A stretch of DNA of 54,387 nt from an uncultured Prevotella sp. (lineage in GTDB: Bacteria > Bacteroidota > Bacteroidia > Bacteroidales > Bacteroidaceae): contig CAMHDT010000003.1 in NCBI GenBank assembly GCA_946183985.1, positions 1 through 54,387 of the forward strand, in the 5' to 3' direction. Shown here one piece after another: positions 9,123 through 18,305 of the stretch. Position numbers and translations under genes: made by a program. A model generated the notes under the pieces. That model ran no database searches. It was not told the DNA's origin and saw nothing but the letters and a program-made list of their open reading frames with translations. Within the stretch, counting starts at the first letter, position 1, and every line of letters begins with the position of its first letter.

Positions 9123-10821
9123 ATTCAGAATCCTCACCATTGGTGAATGCAGGATTCTGCTTCAGCAGCGGATTGACCTTGAGTTCGCTCTTGGCATAGG
9201 GGAAATAGATGATGTTGGGATCGGCCAACTTAATCTTAAGAGCGTTGACATTCTCAAGATACTTACGCGACACGAGGTTGACCAGACGGGTGTTGTTGCC
9301 GTCGCGGCGGGCAAAGCGTACCAGGTCGAACCAACGCTTGCCCTCGAAGATAAACTCACGCTGACGCTCTTCCAGCACCAGGTCTTCCATGGCCAGTTTC
9401 GAGGTAACATAAGAACTCTTCGTGAGCGTGCTGGCACGGTTGCCGTTGACAGCATCGTTGGCGCGCTTGTTGACAATGTCAATCAGGGCGAAGGCATCCT
9501 CCAAGTCTTCGGGTGTCGACTCATCAGAACGCTCAATCAGTGCTTCTGCCTTGATGAGAAGCATATCGCTGAGACGGTAGAAAATCCAGTTGGCATCACC
9601 GCCGGAACGGCGCTGCTTCTGGAGTTGCAGGTCAGCCTCCGAACTGACGTTCTGGGTGCTGTAAGACACACTTGTGCGTGCATACTTGGTCACGGCATAA
9701 CTGGTGCCAGAGTATTCTGCACTCTCATAGGCGCGGCCATCGGTGCGCTTGAACAGACTATTGGTGCCCTTGGCAACATCCTTGAAGAGGATGTCGGGTG
9801 CGCAGATGCGGCCGAGCACATTATTATTATACATATAATAGTCGGTCACAATCTTATTCTGCTGGCTCTGGGTGCTGTTGAAATAGAGTTCAAAGATGCT
9901 CTCAAACGAGTTGCCGCTACCGAAAATCTCATAATAGGAATTGCCACACCTGTCGCTGCCCTTCGGCTTGGTCAGGATCATGGGAATCTCGTCGATGAGG
10001 TCAATGGTGCTGCTGTTGCCATCGCGCTCAAGCATTTCCTGATACTGCTGCTTCTTATAGTCGATGACCATGTCGCAATACTTGATGGCGTTGTCCCAGT
10101 CGCCCTTCCACAGATAGAGGTCGGCCAGCAGGGCATAGACGGTCCAGCGGGTAACCTTGCAGGAGTTCTGCCAGGCAGAAGGACTGTCGTCGACATAATA
10201 GCGTTTTACAGCATTGCCCTTAACACGCTCCAGGTCGTTGATCAGCGAGTCAAGCACATTCTCGAACGGTGTAGCGGGAATGATGAAGGTCTGTGTATCG
10301 TCGATACTGGCCCTTGTGGTGTAAGGCACATCGCGGAAGGTGCGTATCAGATAGAAATATGACAATGCACGCAAGGTGGTAGCCTCGGCTAAGTTTGCCA
10401 GCATCTCCTCTTCTGAATAGTTCGGGTCAATAGACTGTACGATAGGTGCATAGTGGCACACAATGTTGCAGCGGTTGATGCACTCGTAGAACTTTGACCA
10501 GTTGCAATAGGGATTAGACGGCAACAGGTTCTCCTTCAGAATCTCATTGAGTTCGTTGGGCACACTGTTGGCACCACGCATATCCTCACTACGGAGTTCG
10601 CCCCAGACCATCATCCTGATCATGGCATCGCTGCTCTCCAGCGTCTCATAGCAACTGTTCATGACGCTCTGCACATCCTCCTTGTCCGTCCAGTAGTTCT
10701 CCAGCACCACCTCGTTGGTGGGCAGGATGTCAAGGAAGTCGGAACAACTGCTTGTTGCAATAGCCAGTCCACAGCATGCAGAGACCGCGAAGATGGATTT
10801 CTTTATATTAAAGGTAATCAT
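9112..10821 (-). CDS. SusD/RagB-family nutrient-binding outer membrane lipoprotein (first pair)
   Basis: The ligand-binding lipoprotein partner of the SusC gene just upstream. The ATG at 10821 gives 569 residues; a TTG at 10830 in the spacer repeat would add three residues and is not preferred. The signal ends in lipobox TSSC followed by SDFLD, and the start of the mature protein is a common SusD opening (SDFLDILPTN). An EGKRWFDLVRFAR motif near the C-terminus is diagnostic of the SusD fold. It is separated from SusC by 22 bp and followed by two fasciclin lipoproteins. The ligand is unknown, and no glycosidase in the operon gives a hint. Confidence 0.94.
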   Translation of the reverse strand: MITFNIKKSIFAVSACCGLAIATSSCSDFLDILPTNEVVLENYWTDKEDVQSVMNSCYETLESSDAMIRMMVWGELRSEDMRGANSVPNELNEILKENLLPSNPYCNWSKFYECINRCNIVCHYAPIVQSIDPNYSEEEMLANLAEATTLRALSYFYLIRTFRDVPYTTRASIDDTQTFIIPATPFENVLDSLINDLERVKGNAVKRYYVDDSPSAWQNSCKVTRWTVYALLADLYLWKGDWDNAIKYCDMVIDYKKQQYQEMLERDGNSSTIDLIDEIPMILTKPKGSDRCGNSYYEIFGSGNSFESIFELYFNSTQSQQNKIVTDYYMYNNNVLGRICAPDILFKDVAKGTNSLFKRTDGRAYESAEYSGTSYAVTKYARTSVSYSTQNVSSEADLQLQKQRRSGGDANWIFYRLSDMLLIKAEALIERSDESTPEDLEDAFALIDIVNKRANDAVNGNRASTLTKSSYVTSKLAMEDLVLEERQREFIFEGKRWFDLVRFARRDGNNTRLVNLVSRKYLENVNALKIKLADPNIIYFPYAKSELKVNPLLKQNPAFTNGEDSELTN

Positions 10822-10822
10822 A

Positions 10823-10843
10823 ATTGTCAATTATCAATTAAAA
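10823..10843. repeat. 7-bp spacer repeat, 3 copies
   Basis: ATTGTCA, ATTATCA and ATTAAAA follow with a 7-bp period and exactly fill the gap between the SusC stop (10844) and the SusD start (10821). Confidence 0.7.
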
Positions 10844-13800
10844 TTAGAACTGAATGGTGACACCACCCGTAAACGACTTGGATCTCGGAGTCTTGGCGCC
10901 ATCGGTAACGATACCCATGCTGCCATAGCCTACCTCGGGATCGGCACCCGAATACTTGGTGAGACAGAAGAGGTTATTGGCAGAGACATAGAAACTGAGT
11001 TGCGTGAGTCCCCACTTCTTAATCACCTTCGGATCGAGAGAGTAACTGATCTGCGAGTAGTTCAGACGGATGAACGAGCCATCCTCTACAAAACGGTCAG
11101 AGCCCAGATAGTTGTAGCCAGACTGACGAAGGGCGCGAGGAATCTCGGTGATATCACCCTCTACACGCCAGCGCCAGTTGACGGCACGGCTCTGGTTGTT
11201 ATTGTCATACATCTTCTCAACCTCCATGCGTGCAGCGTTGATAATCTTGTTGCCATAACGGAAGTTGAACTGGTTGTTCCAAGTGAGTCGGCCATAGTTC
11301 AACTTGAAGCCGAAGCCACCGGTGAACTTAGGCAGCGACGATCCGAGATAAACGATATCGAGTTCGTTGATCTGGCCATCGTGGTTGATATCCTCATAGA
11401 TGGCATCACCGCCACGGAACTGATAGTTGACAGAACCTGCACGGAACATGACGGGCTTGGTCATATTGTTTTCATCGAAAATAACATTGCCAGCCTCGTC
11501 GCGGGCTACAGGGGCATTGGGACCACTGACGCCCTTCACTTCAACATCTGAATAGTCGCTGTACTGATAGACACCCTTGTAACGGAATCCGTAGATGCTA
11601 CCCATGGCCGTGTTCAGTTGCACACGGGTAAGATACAATCCGTTGGTGGGATCTTCTTCCTTGTTGAGCGAAGCCAGACAGGTCTCGTCCATCTTGGTAA
11701 TCTCGTTCTTGTTGTTAGCAAAGGTCACATTGAAGTCGGCCGAGAACTTGCCTGCCTTGATGATGCGATTGCCATTGAGGTTGAACTCCCAACCCACGTT
11801 CTTCATGTCGCCCACGTTCTGGTACGACAAGGTGGGATAGCCTGATGAGGTGGGGATACCACGGTTGGGCATGAGCAGGTCGCTGGTGTACTGCCAATAG
11901 AACTCCACATTACCGGTGAAGCGGTCGTTGAAGAAGCCGAAGTCAGTACCTACGTTATAGGTTTTCTTCTGCTCCCATTTCAAGTTCTTCAACTGGATGT
12001 TGCTGGGATATACAGAGATACCGCCCATATAGCCCGAGCCGTTGCGATACTTACTGAAGTAAAGACCCTCGGCACCTGGCTGACGGCCTACGATACCCCA
12101 ACCCGGACGGATAGAGAGCATGGACACGAAGGGCAGGGCCTCTTTGAACCAAGTCTCCTTACCAATGTTCCAGCGCAACGACAGGGCGGGGAAGTTACCC
12201 CAGCGCTGGTCGTCGCCAAACTTGGTGCTACCGTCGCGACGCACAGAGAAGTCGAGCATATAGCGTCCCTTGTAGGCATAGTGTGCAGAATAGGTGAAGT
12301 AGATGCTACGCCACTGTCCACTGCCACTGCCAAAGTCGGTGATGATACCCTCGGCAGCCGTGCTCTGGATGTTCTCGCTGGGCAGGCCCCACGTGGTAGT
12401 GTTCTGCGACGATGAGGTACCGCTGGTCATCTGACCACGGAGCATCATGGTGAGCGAGTGGTCCTTGTTGCGGAAGGCCGGTGTCAGGGTCAGTGTGTGT
12501 GTAGTGGTCACACCAAGGCTCTTGTTTGAGTTGGCCGTGGCGCGGTTGCTCTGCTTTCCCTGGGTGTCGTTCCAGCCCGTGGTGCTGAGCGAGAGCGGCA
12601 TGAACATATCGTCATACCTATTAAATATATTAAAGACCACCTTACCCTCATAGTTCAAGCGTGTATGATCGTCGTCGAGACCGAGAAGATTGTAGCGCAA
12701 CTTGAACTCAGGCGTGATGTTATAACTCGTCTGGTGGTTCTTGGCCAGATGAGCCAGTGCCACAGGGTTCTTGTGGTTCAACTGGTCGCGCAGTTGGGTC
12801 GACACGGTTGGCAGCATTGAATAGTAGTCGTCAAGGTCGTTACCGTCGCGATCCTGCTCATAGATAGAAAGGTTTGGCATGCGCACGTATGCGATGGCAA
12901 GCAGGTCGCTATAGTTCATCTTGTTCTTCGTGTAGGTCAAGGCGATGTTGGTCTCAATCTTGATACGGTCGCTCACGAAATAGTCAAGGTTCACACGCGA
13001 GGTGAAACGGTCCAGTTGCTGTTCGATGATAGAACCAGTCTCGTGGTCGTAGCCGGCACCGATACGGAAATGAGCCTTCTCACCACCACCGCTCAAGGCA
13101 AGGTAGTGGTTCTGGCGCCAACCGGTTTTCTTTACGGCGTCAAGCCAGTCGGTGTTGTTGTTGTACATCTCATACTCGGAGAACGATGTATCGTAGTTCA
13201 ACTCTTTGATGTTGCTGGCCGTTGAACTCATGGAAGGATTGAAGTATTCCTCCTTAAGCAGCATGGTATACTCATCACCGTTGAGCAGTTTGTAGCCATT
13301 AGGCTGATAAGTGCCCGTGAGGCGGAAACTGTAACTGACGCGGGTCTTACCGCGTGTACCACGCTTGGTCTTGATTTCGATTACACCGTTAGAGCCCTGC
13401 GAACCCCAGATGGCCGTTGCGGCAGCATCCTTGAGCACGGAAATGCTCTCGATATCCTCAGGGTTCACGTTGAGCAGTTCGGCGAACTTCTCTTCATTAG
13501 CCGACGAGAAGTCGAAGTCGTTGGTGTTGGTTTCCCATACGTTACCGTCGACCACAATCAGGGGCTCACTGTTACCATTGATACTCGACACACCGCGCAG
13601 ACGCATGGTGGTTCCTTTACCCAGGTCACCACCAGCCACGATGTCCAGACCAGCGATACGACCCTGCAGGGCTTCATCGACGGTGGTCATCGACAGGCCT
13701 TCAAACTCCGACATGGAGATGCTCTGCTGAGCAGTAGAGATCTCGTCGACGGGGATGGCCAAGCCAGAGCCCTGAGTCTTCTTCTTAGCAGTGACGGTCA

Positions 13801-14134
13801 CTTCCTTAATCTGTGTGGCGTCCTTGAGAACGATGTTGAACTTGGTCTTGTTGAAGGGGAGTACCACAGTGTTGCATCCCACGTAGGTAACGCGCAGTTT
13901 GTCCTTCGGGTTCTTCAGTTTGAACGAGAAGTTACCGCTCATATCGGTCACGGCCGAAGCCACAATACGGTGGGCGGCATCAATCTCCACCACGTTGGCC
14001 ATCATGACTGGTCCGTAGGCATCAGTTACAGTACCACTGATGATATCACCGGTTTTCTGCGCGTAACTATATAATGAATGACAAATGATAAATGATAAAC
14101 CTATCAAAAGTCGTTTGCTTATCTTAGTAATCAT
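10844..14134 (-). CDS. SusC/RagA-family TonB-linked outer membrane transporter (first pair)
   Basis: A 1096-residue TonB-dependent transporter with a signal peptide (about 1-25, ending SYAQ) and a CarboxypepD_reg-like domain (about 33-115, ISGTVTDAYGPVMMANVV). The plug carries the canonical LRGVSSINGNSEPLIVVDG and ends GSNGVIEIKTKRG; a 22-strand-type barrel follows. It would move a ligand captured by the SusD protein (9112-10821) using TonB energy. The 5' end of the gene is a near copy of that of the fasciclin gene at 9078. The preceding fasciclin gene ends 19 bp upstream, so all belong to one transcript. Confidence 0.96.
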   Translation of the reverse strand: MITKISKRLLIGLSFIICHSLYSYAQKTGDIISGTVTDAYGPVMMANVVEIDAAHRIVASAVTDMSGNFSFKLKNPKDKLRVTYVGCNTVVLPFNKTKFNIVLKDATQIKEVTVTAKKKTQGSGLAIPVDEISTAQQSISMSEFEGLSMTTVDEALQGRIAGLDIVAGGDLGKGTTMRLRGVSSINGNSEPLIVVDGNVWETNTNDFDFSSANEEKFAELLNVNPEDIESISVLKDAAATAIWGSQGSNGVIEIKTKRGTRGKTRVSYSFRLTGTYQPNGYKLLNGDEYTMLLKEEYFNPSMSSTASNIKELNYDTSFSEYEMYNNNTDWLDAVKKTGWRQNHYLALSGGGEKAHFRIGAGYDHETGSIIEQQLDRFTSRVNLDYFVSDRIKIETNIALTYTKNKMNYSDLLAIAYVRMPNLSIYEQDRDGNDLDDYYSMLPTVSTQLRDQLNHKNPVALAHLAKNHQTSYNITPEFKLRYNLLGLDDDHTRLNYEGKVVFNIFNRYDDMFMPLSLSTTGWNDTQGKQSNRATANSNKSLGVTTTHTLTLTPAFRNKDHSLTMMLRGQMTSGTSSSQNTTTWGLPSENIQSTAAEGIITDFGSGSGQWRSIYFTYSAHYAYKGRYMLDFSVRRDGSTKFGDDQRWGNFPALSLRWNIGKETWFKEALPFVSMLSIRPGWGIVGRQPGAEGLYFSKYRNGSGYMGGISVYPSNIQLKNLKWEQKKTYNVGTDFGFFNDRFTGNVEFYWQYTSDLLMPNRGIPTSSGYPTLSYQNVGDMKNVGWEFNLNGNRIIKAGKFSADFNVTFANNKNEITKMDETCLASLNKEEDPTNGLYLTRVQLNTAMGSIYGFRYKGVYQYSDYSDVEVKGVSGPNAPVARDEAGNVIFDENNMTKPVMFRAGSVNYQFRGGDAIYEDINHDGQINELDIVYLGSSLPKFTGGFGFKLNYGRLTWNNQFNFRYGNKIINAARMEVEKMYDNNNQSRAVNWRWRVEGDITEIPRALRQSGYNYLGSDRFVEDGSFIRLNYSQISYSLDPKVIKKWGLTQLSFYVSANNLFCLTKYSGADPEVGYGSMGIVTDGAKTPRSKSFTGGVTIQF

Positions 14135-14151
14135 AATTTTCTATTTTCAAT
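14079..14151. repeat. Start cassette copy B (SusC gene)
   Basis: Partner of 9023-9095, 71 of 73 positions identical. It covers the spacer, start codon and first 19 codons of the 1096-residue SusC gene. Confidence 0.85.
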
Positions 14152-14153
14152 TA

Positions 14154-16742
14154 TCAGTCACTCAATAGAGGTTTATCAATAAGGTGAACGACAGCCGACG
14201 AGGATGTCTCGAGCATCGTTGCAGTCGTGGCATCGTCGTTGCCATACAGATACTCACGTGCCATCAGGTTGAACAGACGGGGATCAGCAGTCAGCACCTT
14301 TGCAGGGGTGCGGGTCTTGTCTTTCTTGCAGGCCTGATCAGTGATGGTGAGGCCATTGTCGGTCAGTTCAGCCGTCACACGGATGAAGCGTTCTGTGCGC
14401 GGGTCGATGAGGGCGGTCTCGTAGTCGGCACTGTCCTTAGCGGCTCCAACGAAGAGAGCGTTATCCTGAATGTGATACTTCAGGAACTTCTCGATCTTCT
14501 TCATCGCAGCAGCCGAATCAGCAGGCTCCATGTTGGCAATATCCTCCAGACGCGGCAGTTTGCCGGCATTCTGCAACTCGATGATGCTCTCGTTGGTAGG
14601 CACATATACAGTGTAATGGTAGGCATTGAACGTGGTGATATTCTGGCCTGCGGCTGCTTTGTTGCCCAGTTTGCGCTTGGTTTCGAACATGTCGCAACCG
14701 TCCATCAGGGCAAGGAACTGCTCAAACTCAGTGTGCGAAGCCAAGATGTCGCGCACCGTCTGGCGTGTGCCCAGAATGGGCTGGCCATCCAGCACATAGA
14801 CCTTACCGTTACCCATGCCCTTACCGTTGGTCTGAGGCGACTGGTCGTAGATTTCCTTGATGCGGATGGGTGCTCCTTCGTTCACCTGGTAACTGCCTTC
14901 CACGGTCATGCCGTTTACGCCCTTCTCCACATTTGCAACACGGATCTCGGTACCGCCCTTGGTGCGGTAATACGTGTGTCCGTCTTCCACATTGCCAATG
15001 ACGATATGGGTTTCCAAGATATCCTTGAGGCGGTTCTTCACCATGTCGTAACTGGCCTCGCCGATAGAGTCGAGGGTTCCTGCAAGAGGGTCGAAGTTGA
15101 AGAGATAGCCCTTCACCCTGTCTCTTTCGTCGGTCTTCGTTTCATCATAACGGAAACGCATCAGTTGCAGGCTTTTCTTGCCATAGGAGCAAGGGTCAAT
15201 ATACCACAACATATCGGCGTTGTCGGGGAAGAAGAAACTATAGTAGGCGTTCATGGAGTTGAGGTAGGGCTTGTACTTCAGTTGCTCAATACCCCAGCCC
15301 AGAACTTTCATGGTCTCCTTGAACTTGGAAGGAGCAACCACACTCACATAGGTTGTGGGCGAATAGACGCGGTTGGTGAGATAGACGGCACCATTGCAGC
15401 CGAGCAGCACCTCATCGATAGCATCCTCGGTCACGCCCATCGGGTCGTTGGCATCATTGGTGATACTGGCGAACTTTGAAGGTACCGACGAGACGAACGA
15501 ACTGAGCATATTGTTGTTGATCAGTTCGTTAATCACATCGTTAGGAACGTTCTCCCATGTGTGATAGTTGTCTTGCAACACCTTACCGGCACCATTTTCC
15601 CAATATTCATTAAGGGCCTCGGTCGTGGGCACCATCATCACCGCCATATCGCGCTGCATGGCAACGGTTTCATCACCATCGGCCTGACCGCTGTAGTAGG
15701 CGTTCCACTCTGGGTCGAACTTCAGTTTACCTACAACAGGACCGCCGTCAGGTGTCTTATTGACCTCGCGTCCTCCCTGCGACTTATCCGAGAAGAAACG
15801 TTTCTGGAACACCGTGTCGACCTGAGCATTGTAGAGATAGTTATACTGGCTCGTCACGGGCAGCATAGGATTGATCTCAAAATTCGTCCCCATATCAGCA
15901 GGATAGGGGGCGCAGAAGCGCTCCAGGAACGAGTTATACAGCGAGGCTCTTGGCTCCTGGCGGATGACCTCGGCCATGTTGGGCAGCGGGGTGACCACTT
16001 CAGCCATCTGGTGAATGAAACCGTTAGAGCACTTGTTGTTTGGATTCAGCACCTGCACGCCATTGATGCTGGCATCGCCCGGCTGGCGATCAACCTTGTA
16101 GTTGAAGAGGAAATTGTAGTCAGCATTCGTGATACGCTTCTTCTCCAAGAGTTTGTCAACGAAAATCTGCAGGGGCACCGTGCTCTTGTCGGTCATGCAG
16201 ACCATGGGGACGCCCGACTCGCGGTAGCGCTTCCAATAGGGATTGTCGGGCATCTGCTCGGCAGTGAGCACAGCCACGGAGTCGTATTCAGAAGCATCCG
16301 CATAACGACGAACGGCCTCACCTTCGATGGGAGGCGTTCCCTGCACGTTTGACAGGTTGTGCAACTGCATGGAGTTGCCAAGCATACTACCGAAGAGCAG
16401 CAGTTTCTTCTGCGACTCGCTCAGGTCGGCATACGAATGCACGCCCCATGTGTTGTTCTGGAAGAAGCGTTCATAGGCGGCATCGTCGGCCACGAAGAGC
16501 GTCTTCGAACCAGTCTGGGCTAACACCTCGCGGTAGCCTAGGTCATTGATCAAGTGCACCGTAGTGGTGTAGTTGCCTTTTTCATCGAGCCAACTGTAGA
16601 TACTCGAGCCCCACCCTTCCGGTGTTTTCTCGTCGAGATCATACTGTTCGCACGAGTTCAAAGCAACCGTCCCGACCACCAGCACTCCGACAGCCAGTGC
16701 CACGCACCGGCTTCCTTTCCAGAAATGTCGATTGGTTTTCAT
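14154..16742 (-). CDS. Large multi-FAS1 fasciclin lipoprotein, 862 aa, first gene of operon
   Basis: A predicted outer-membrane lipoprotein (lipobox ALNSC). FAS1-like features recur: KTLFVADDAAYERF near residue 80, CSNGFIHQMAEVVTPLP near 260, NGAVYLTNRVYSP near 440, and HYTVYVPTNESI near 700 followed by a helical FAS1 tail. This suggests three to four FAS1 units, more than in the two other fasciclin proteins of the operon. It heads the operon, with a -7-like element about 70 bp upstream and an inverted repeat further up. A surface binding or scaffold role together with the two SusCD pairs is inferred; no enzyme motif was seen. Confidence 0.78.
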   Translation of the reverse strand: MKTNRHFWKGSRCVALAVGVLVVGTVALNSCEQYDLDEKTPEGWGSSIYSWLDEKGNYTTTVHLINDLGYREVLAQTGSKTLFVADDAAYERFFQNNTWGVHSYADLSESQKKLLLFGSMLGNSMQLHNLSNVQGTPPIEGEAVRRYADASEYDSVAVLTAEQMPDNPYWKRYRESGVPMVCMTDKSTVPLQIFVDKLLEKKRITNADYNFLFNYKVDRQPGDASINGVQVLNPNNKCSNGFIHQMAEVVTPLPNMAEVIRQEPRASLYNSFLERFCAPYPADMGTNFEINPMLPVTSQYNYLYNAQVDTVFQKRFFSDKSQGGREVNKTPDGGPVVGKLKFDPEWNAYYSGQADGDETVAMQRDMAVMMVPTTEALNEYWENGAGKVLQDNYHTWENVPNDVINELINNNMLSSFVSSVPSKFASITNDANDPMGVTEDAIDEVLLGCNGAVYLTNRVYSPTTYVSVVAPSKFKETMKVLGWGIEQLKYKPYLNSMNAYYSFFFPDNADMLWYIDPCSYGKKSLQLMRFRYDETKTDERDRVKGYLFNFDPLAGTLDSIGEASYDMVKNRLKDILETHIVIGNVEDGHTYYRTKGGTEIRVANVEKGVNGMTVEGSYQVNEGAPIRIKEIYDQSPQTNGKGMGNGKVYVLDGQPILGTRQTVRDILASHTEFEQFLALMDGCDMFETKRKLGNKAAAGQNITTFNAYHYTVYVPTNESIIELQNAGKLPRLEDIANMEPADSAAAMKKIEKFLKYHIQDNALFVGAAKDSADYETALIDPRTERFIRVTAELTDNGLTITDQACKKDKTRTPAKVLTADPRLFNLMAREYLYGNDDATTATMLETSSSAVVHLIDKPLLSD

Positions 16743-16810
16743 ACGTTACTTTTTGGTTTTTGTTATGATGTTTTGTTTGCTAAATTTTTGTCTTGCACGT
16801 TTTAACAGGT

Positions 16811-16819
16811 GCAAAATTA
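16811..16819 (-). promoter_or_regulatory. Probable -7 element of the fasciclin/SusCD operon
   Basis: TAATTTTGC on the minus strand fits TAnnTTTGC and would start RNA about 65 nt before the 862-residue fasciclin gene. A TTTG at 19-20 nt upstream is not evident, which would suit an activated promoter such as one under ECF sigma or one-component control. That regulatory idea is inference. Confidence 0.45.
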
Positions 16820-16871
16820 ATAACTATTAACGCAACAGACTTGTCAACACGCTCGAAATAGTTTTCCATAC

Positions 16872-16903
16872 GTACATGCGCGTTTGAATTTTGTTGCATG
16901 TAC
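16872..16903. promoter_or_regulatory. Inverted repeat, possible operator
   Basis: GTACATGC (16872-16879) and GCATGTAC (16896-16903) are a perfect 8-bp inverted repeat with a 16-bp spacer. The half-site centres are 24 bp apart, a little over two helical turns. It lies 53-84 bp upstream of the -7 element of the fasciclin/SusCD operon, a position suited to an activator. Confidence 0.4.
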
Positions 16904-17012
16904 TTTTCAATTTGTCTCATAATCACACAAACACCACATGGGCAGAACAACGAAAAACATAGTACTGTTGGACAAAAGACACCATAATTAGGTATTTTAC
17001 CGACAATATGTT

Positions 17013-17043
17013 TTGTCATGTGAAAGGATTGTTGTAATTTTGC
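17013..17043 (+). promoter_or_regulatory. Probable promoter of the sugar permease gene
   Basis: TTTG (17013-17016) is followed after 19 nt by TAATTTGC (17036-17043). This is close to the Bacteroidetes -33/-7 pair, with one T fewer than the -7 consensus. The start codon is at 17074, giving a leader of roughly 25 nt. Confidence 0.5.
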
Positions 17044-17073
17044 AACGTTTTTTGAACAAAATTTAAAAACGCA

Positions 17074-18303
17074 ATGGATTCGAAAACGAAAAAGAAATTT
17101 GCGCTGACCGACAAGCGATATGTGGTGCCCTTCGTGCTCATTACCACACTGTTCTTCATGTGGGGTTTTGCCCGTGCCATCCTCGATGTGCTGAACAAGC
17201 ATTTCCAAGACACACTCGACCTGACCATCGCCGAGTCGGCATGGATTCAGGTGACCACCTATCTGGGCTACTTCCTCATGGCCATACCAGCAGGAATCTT
17301 CATCAACCGCTATGGCTACAGACAAGGCGTGGTGCTGGGGCTGTCGCTCTTTGGGCTGGGCGCCTTGGCATTCATCCCTGCCACGGCACTCCACCTGTCG
17401 GCACCATTCTATGCCTTCCTGGCAGCCCTCTTCGTCATAGGCTGCGGTCTCACCTTTCTGGAGACGGCAGCCAATCCCTATGTAACGGAACTGGGTCCGC
17501 GTGAGACCTCAAGCAGCCGCCTGAACCTCTCGCAGACCTTCAACGGTATGGGCTGCTTCATGGCCACGCTGCTGGTGGGTCTGTTTCTATTCCGAGAAGG
17601 CAGCGAGAGCAACGATGTGGCCATCCCCTACGGCATCATGGGTGCGCTGGTGCTTGTCATCGCCTTAATTTTCACACGCGTAAGACTGCCGGAGATTGCA
17701 CACGACAACGAGGAACAGGCCGGTCTGTCAAACGGTCTGCTCCTCGTTCTGAAAAAGAAATGGTTTGCGTTCGGCCTGTTGGCACTGCTGTGCTATGAGG
17801 TGGCCGAGATATCCATCAACAGTTATTTCGTGAACTTCGTCACTGGCACCGGCTGGATGACGAAGCAGGATGCTTCGCTGGTGGTGACACTGGCACTGGT
17901 CATCTTCATGGCCGGCCGTTTCATCGGCAGCGCCATCATGCTGTTTGTCAGGGCCGAGATCATGCTGCTGTGCTGTGCTGTAGGCACGGTGGCGTGCATG
18001 ATACTGACCATGCTGGATATGGGCACCGTTTCACTCATAGCGCTCATTGCCACCTATCTGTTTGAGGCCATCATGTTCCCCACCATCTTCTCGCTGGCTG
18101 TACGTGGCCTGGGCAGTCTGACTAAGAGTGCCGGCTCACTGCTGATGATGACGCCCATCGGCGGCTGCGCCTTCTTGCTCATGGCCTACGTGGCCGACAT
18201 GTCAAAGGAGCACCCCTCGCTGCCGTTCATCATTCCCATGGCGGGATTTGCCGTGGTGATGGTCTACGCCACCCTGCTGAGCATGAGGAAACAAACGGAT
18301 TAG
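17074..18303 (+). CDS. FucP-like sugar MFS permease
   Basis: A 409-residue inner-membrane transporter with about 12 hydrophobic segments. The FFMWGFARAILDVLNKHFQ segment near residue 30 and the FLETAANPYVTELGP segment near 130 are typical of the FucP/GluP proton-sugar symporter family. It would bring a monosaccharide from the periplasm into the cell. Its 3' end meets that of the convergent GH127 gene with 2 bp between the stop codons, so the two may form a functional pair for L-arabinose or a similar sugar; that pairing is inference. The sugar cannot be read from the sequence, as family members use fucose, glucose, galactose and others. Confidence 0.88.
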   Translation: MDSKTKKKFALTDKRYVVPFVLITTLFFMWGFARAILDVLNKHFQDTLDLTIAESAWIQVTTYLGYFLMAIPAGIFINRYGYRQGVVLGLSLFGLGALAFIPATALHLSAPFYAFLAALFVIGCGLTFLETAANPYVTELGPRETSSSRLNLSQTFNGMGCFMATLLVGLFLFREGSESNDVAIPYGIMGALVLVIALIFTRVRLPEIAHDNEEQAGLSNGLLLVLKKKWFAFGLLALLCYEVAEISINSYFVNFVTGTGWMTKQDASLVVTLALVIFMAGRFIGSAIMLFVRAEIMLLCCAVGTVACMILTMLDMGTVSLIALIATYLFEAIMFPTIFSLAVRGLGSLTKSAGSLLMMTPIGGCAFLLMAYVADMSKEHPSLPFIIPMAGFAVVMVYATLLSMRKQTD

Positions 18304-18305
18304 CC

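Larger units (their letters stand above)
16743..17073. other. 331-bp divergent regulatory region
   Basis: No gene is seen here. The region separates the minus-strand fasciclin/SusCD operon from the plus-strand sugar permease. It holds a -7 element for the operon (16811-16819), an 8-bp inverted repeat (16872-16903) and a promoter for the permease (17013-17043). It is AT-rich. Confidence 0.7.

Noticed and set aside
14184..16352. Long plus-strand open frames (431 and 263 codons)
   Set aside because: They are antisense to the 862-residue fasciclin gene and encode no recognisable domain.
436..16742. Calling the operon a standard polysaccharide utilization locus
   Set aside because: No glycosidase, lyase or esterase is encoded within it. 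GH127 lies beyond the permease on a separate transcript, so a glycan substrate is not supported.
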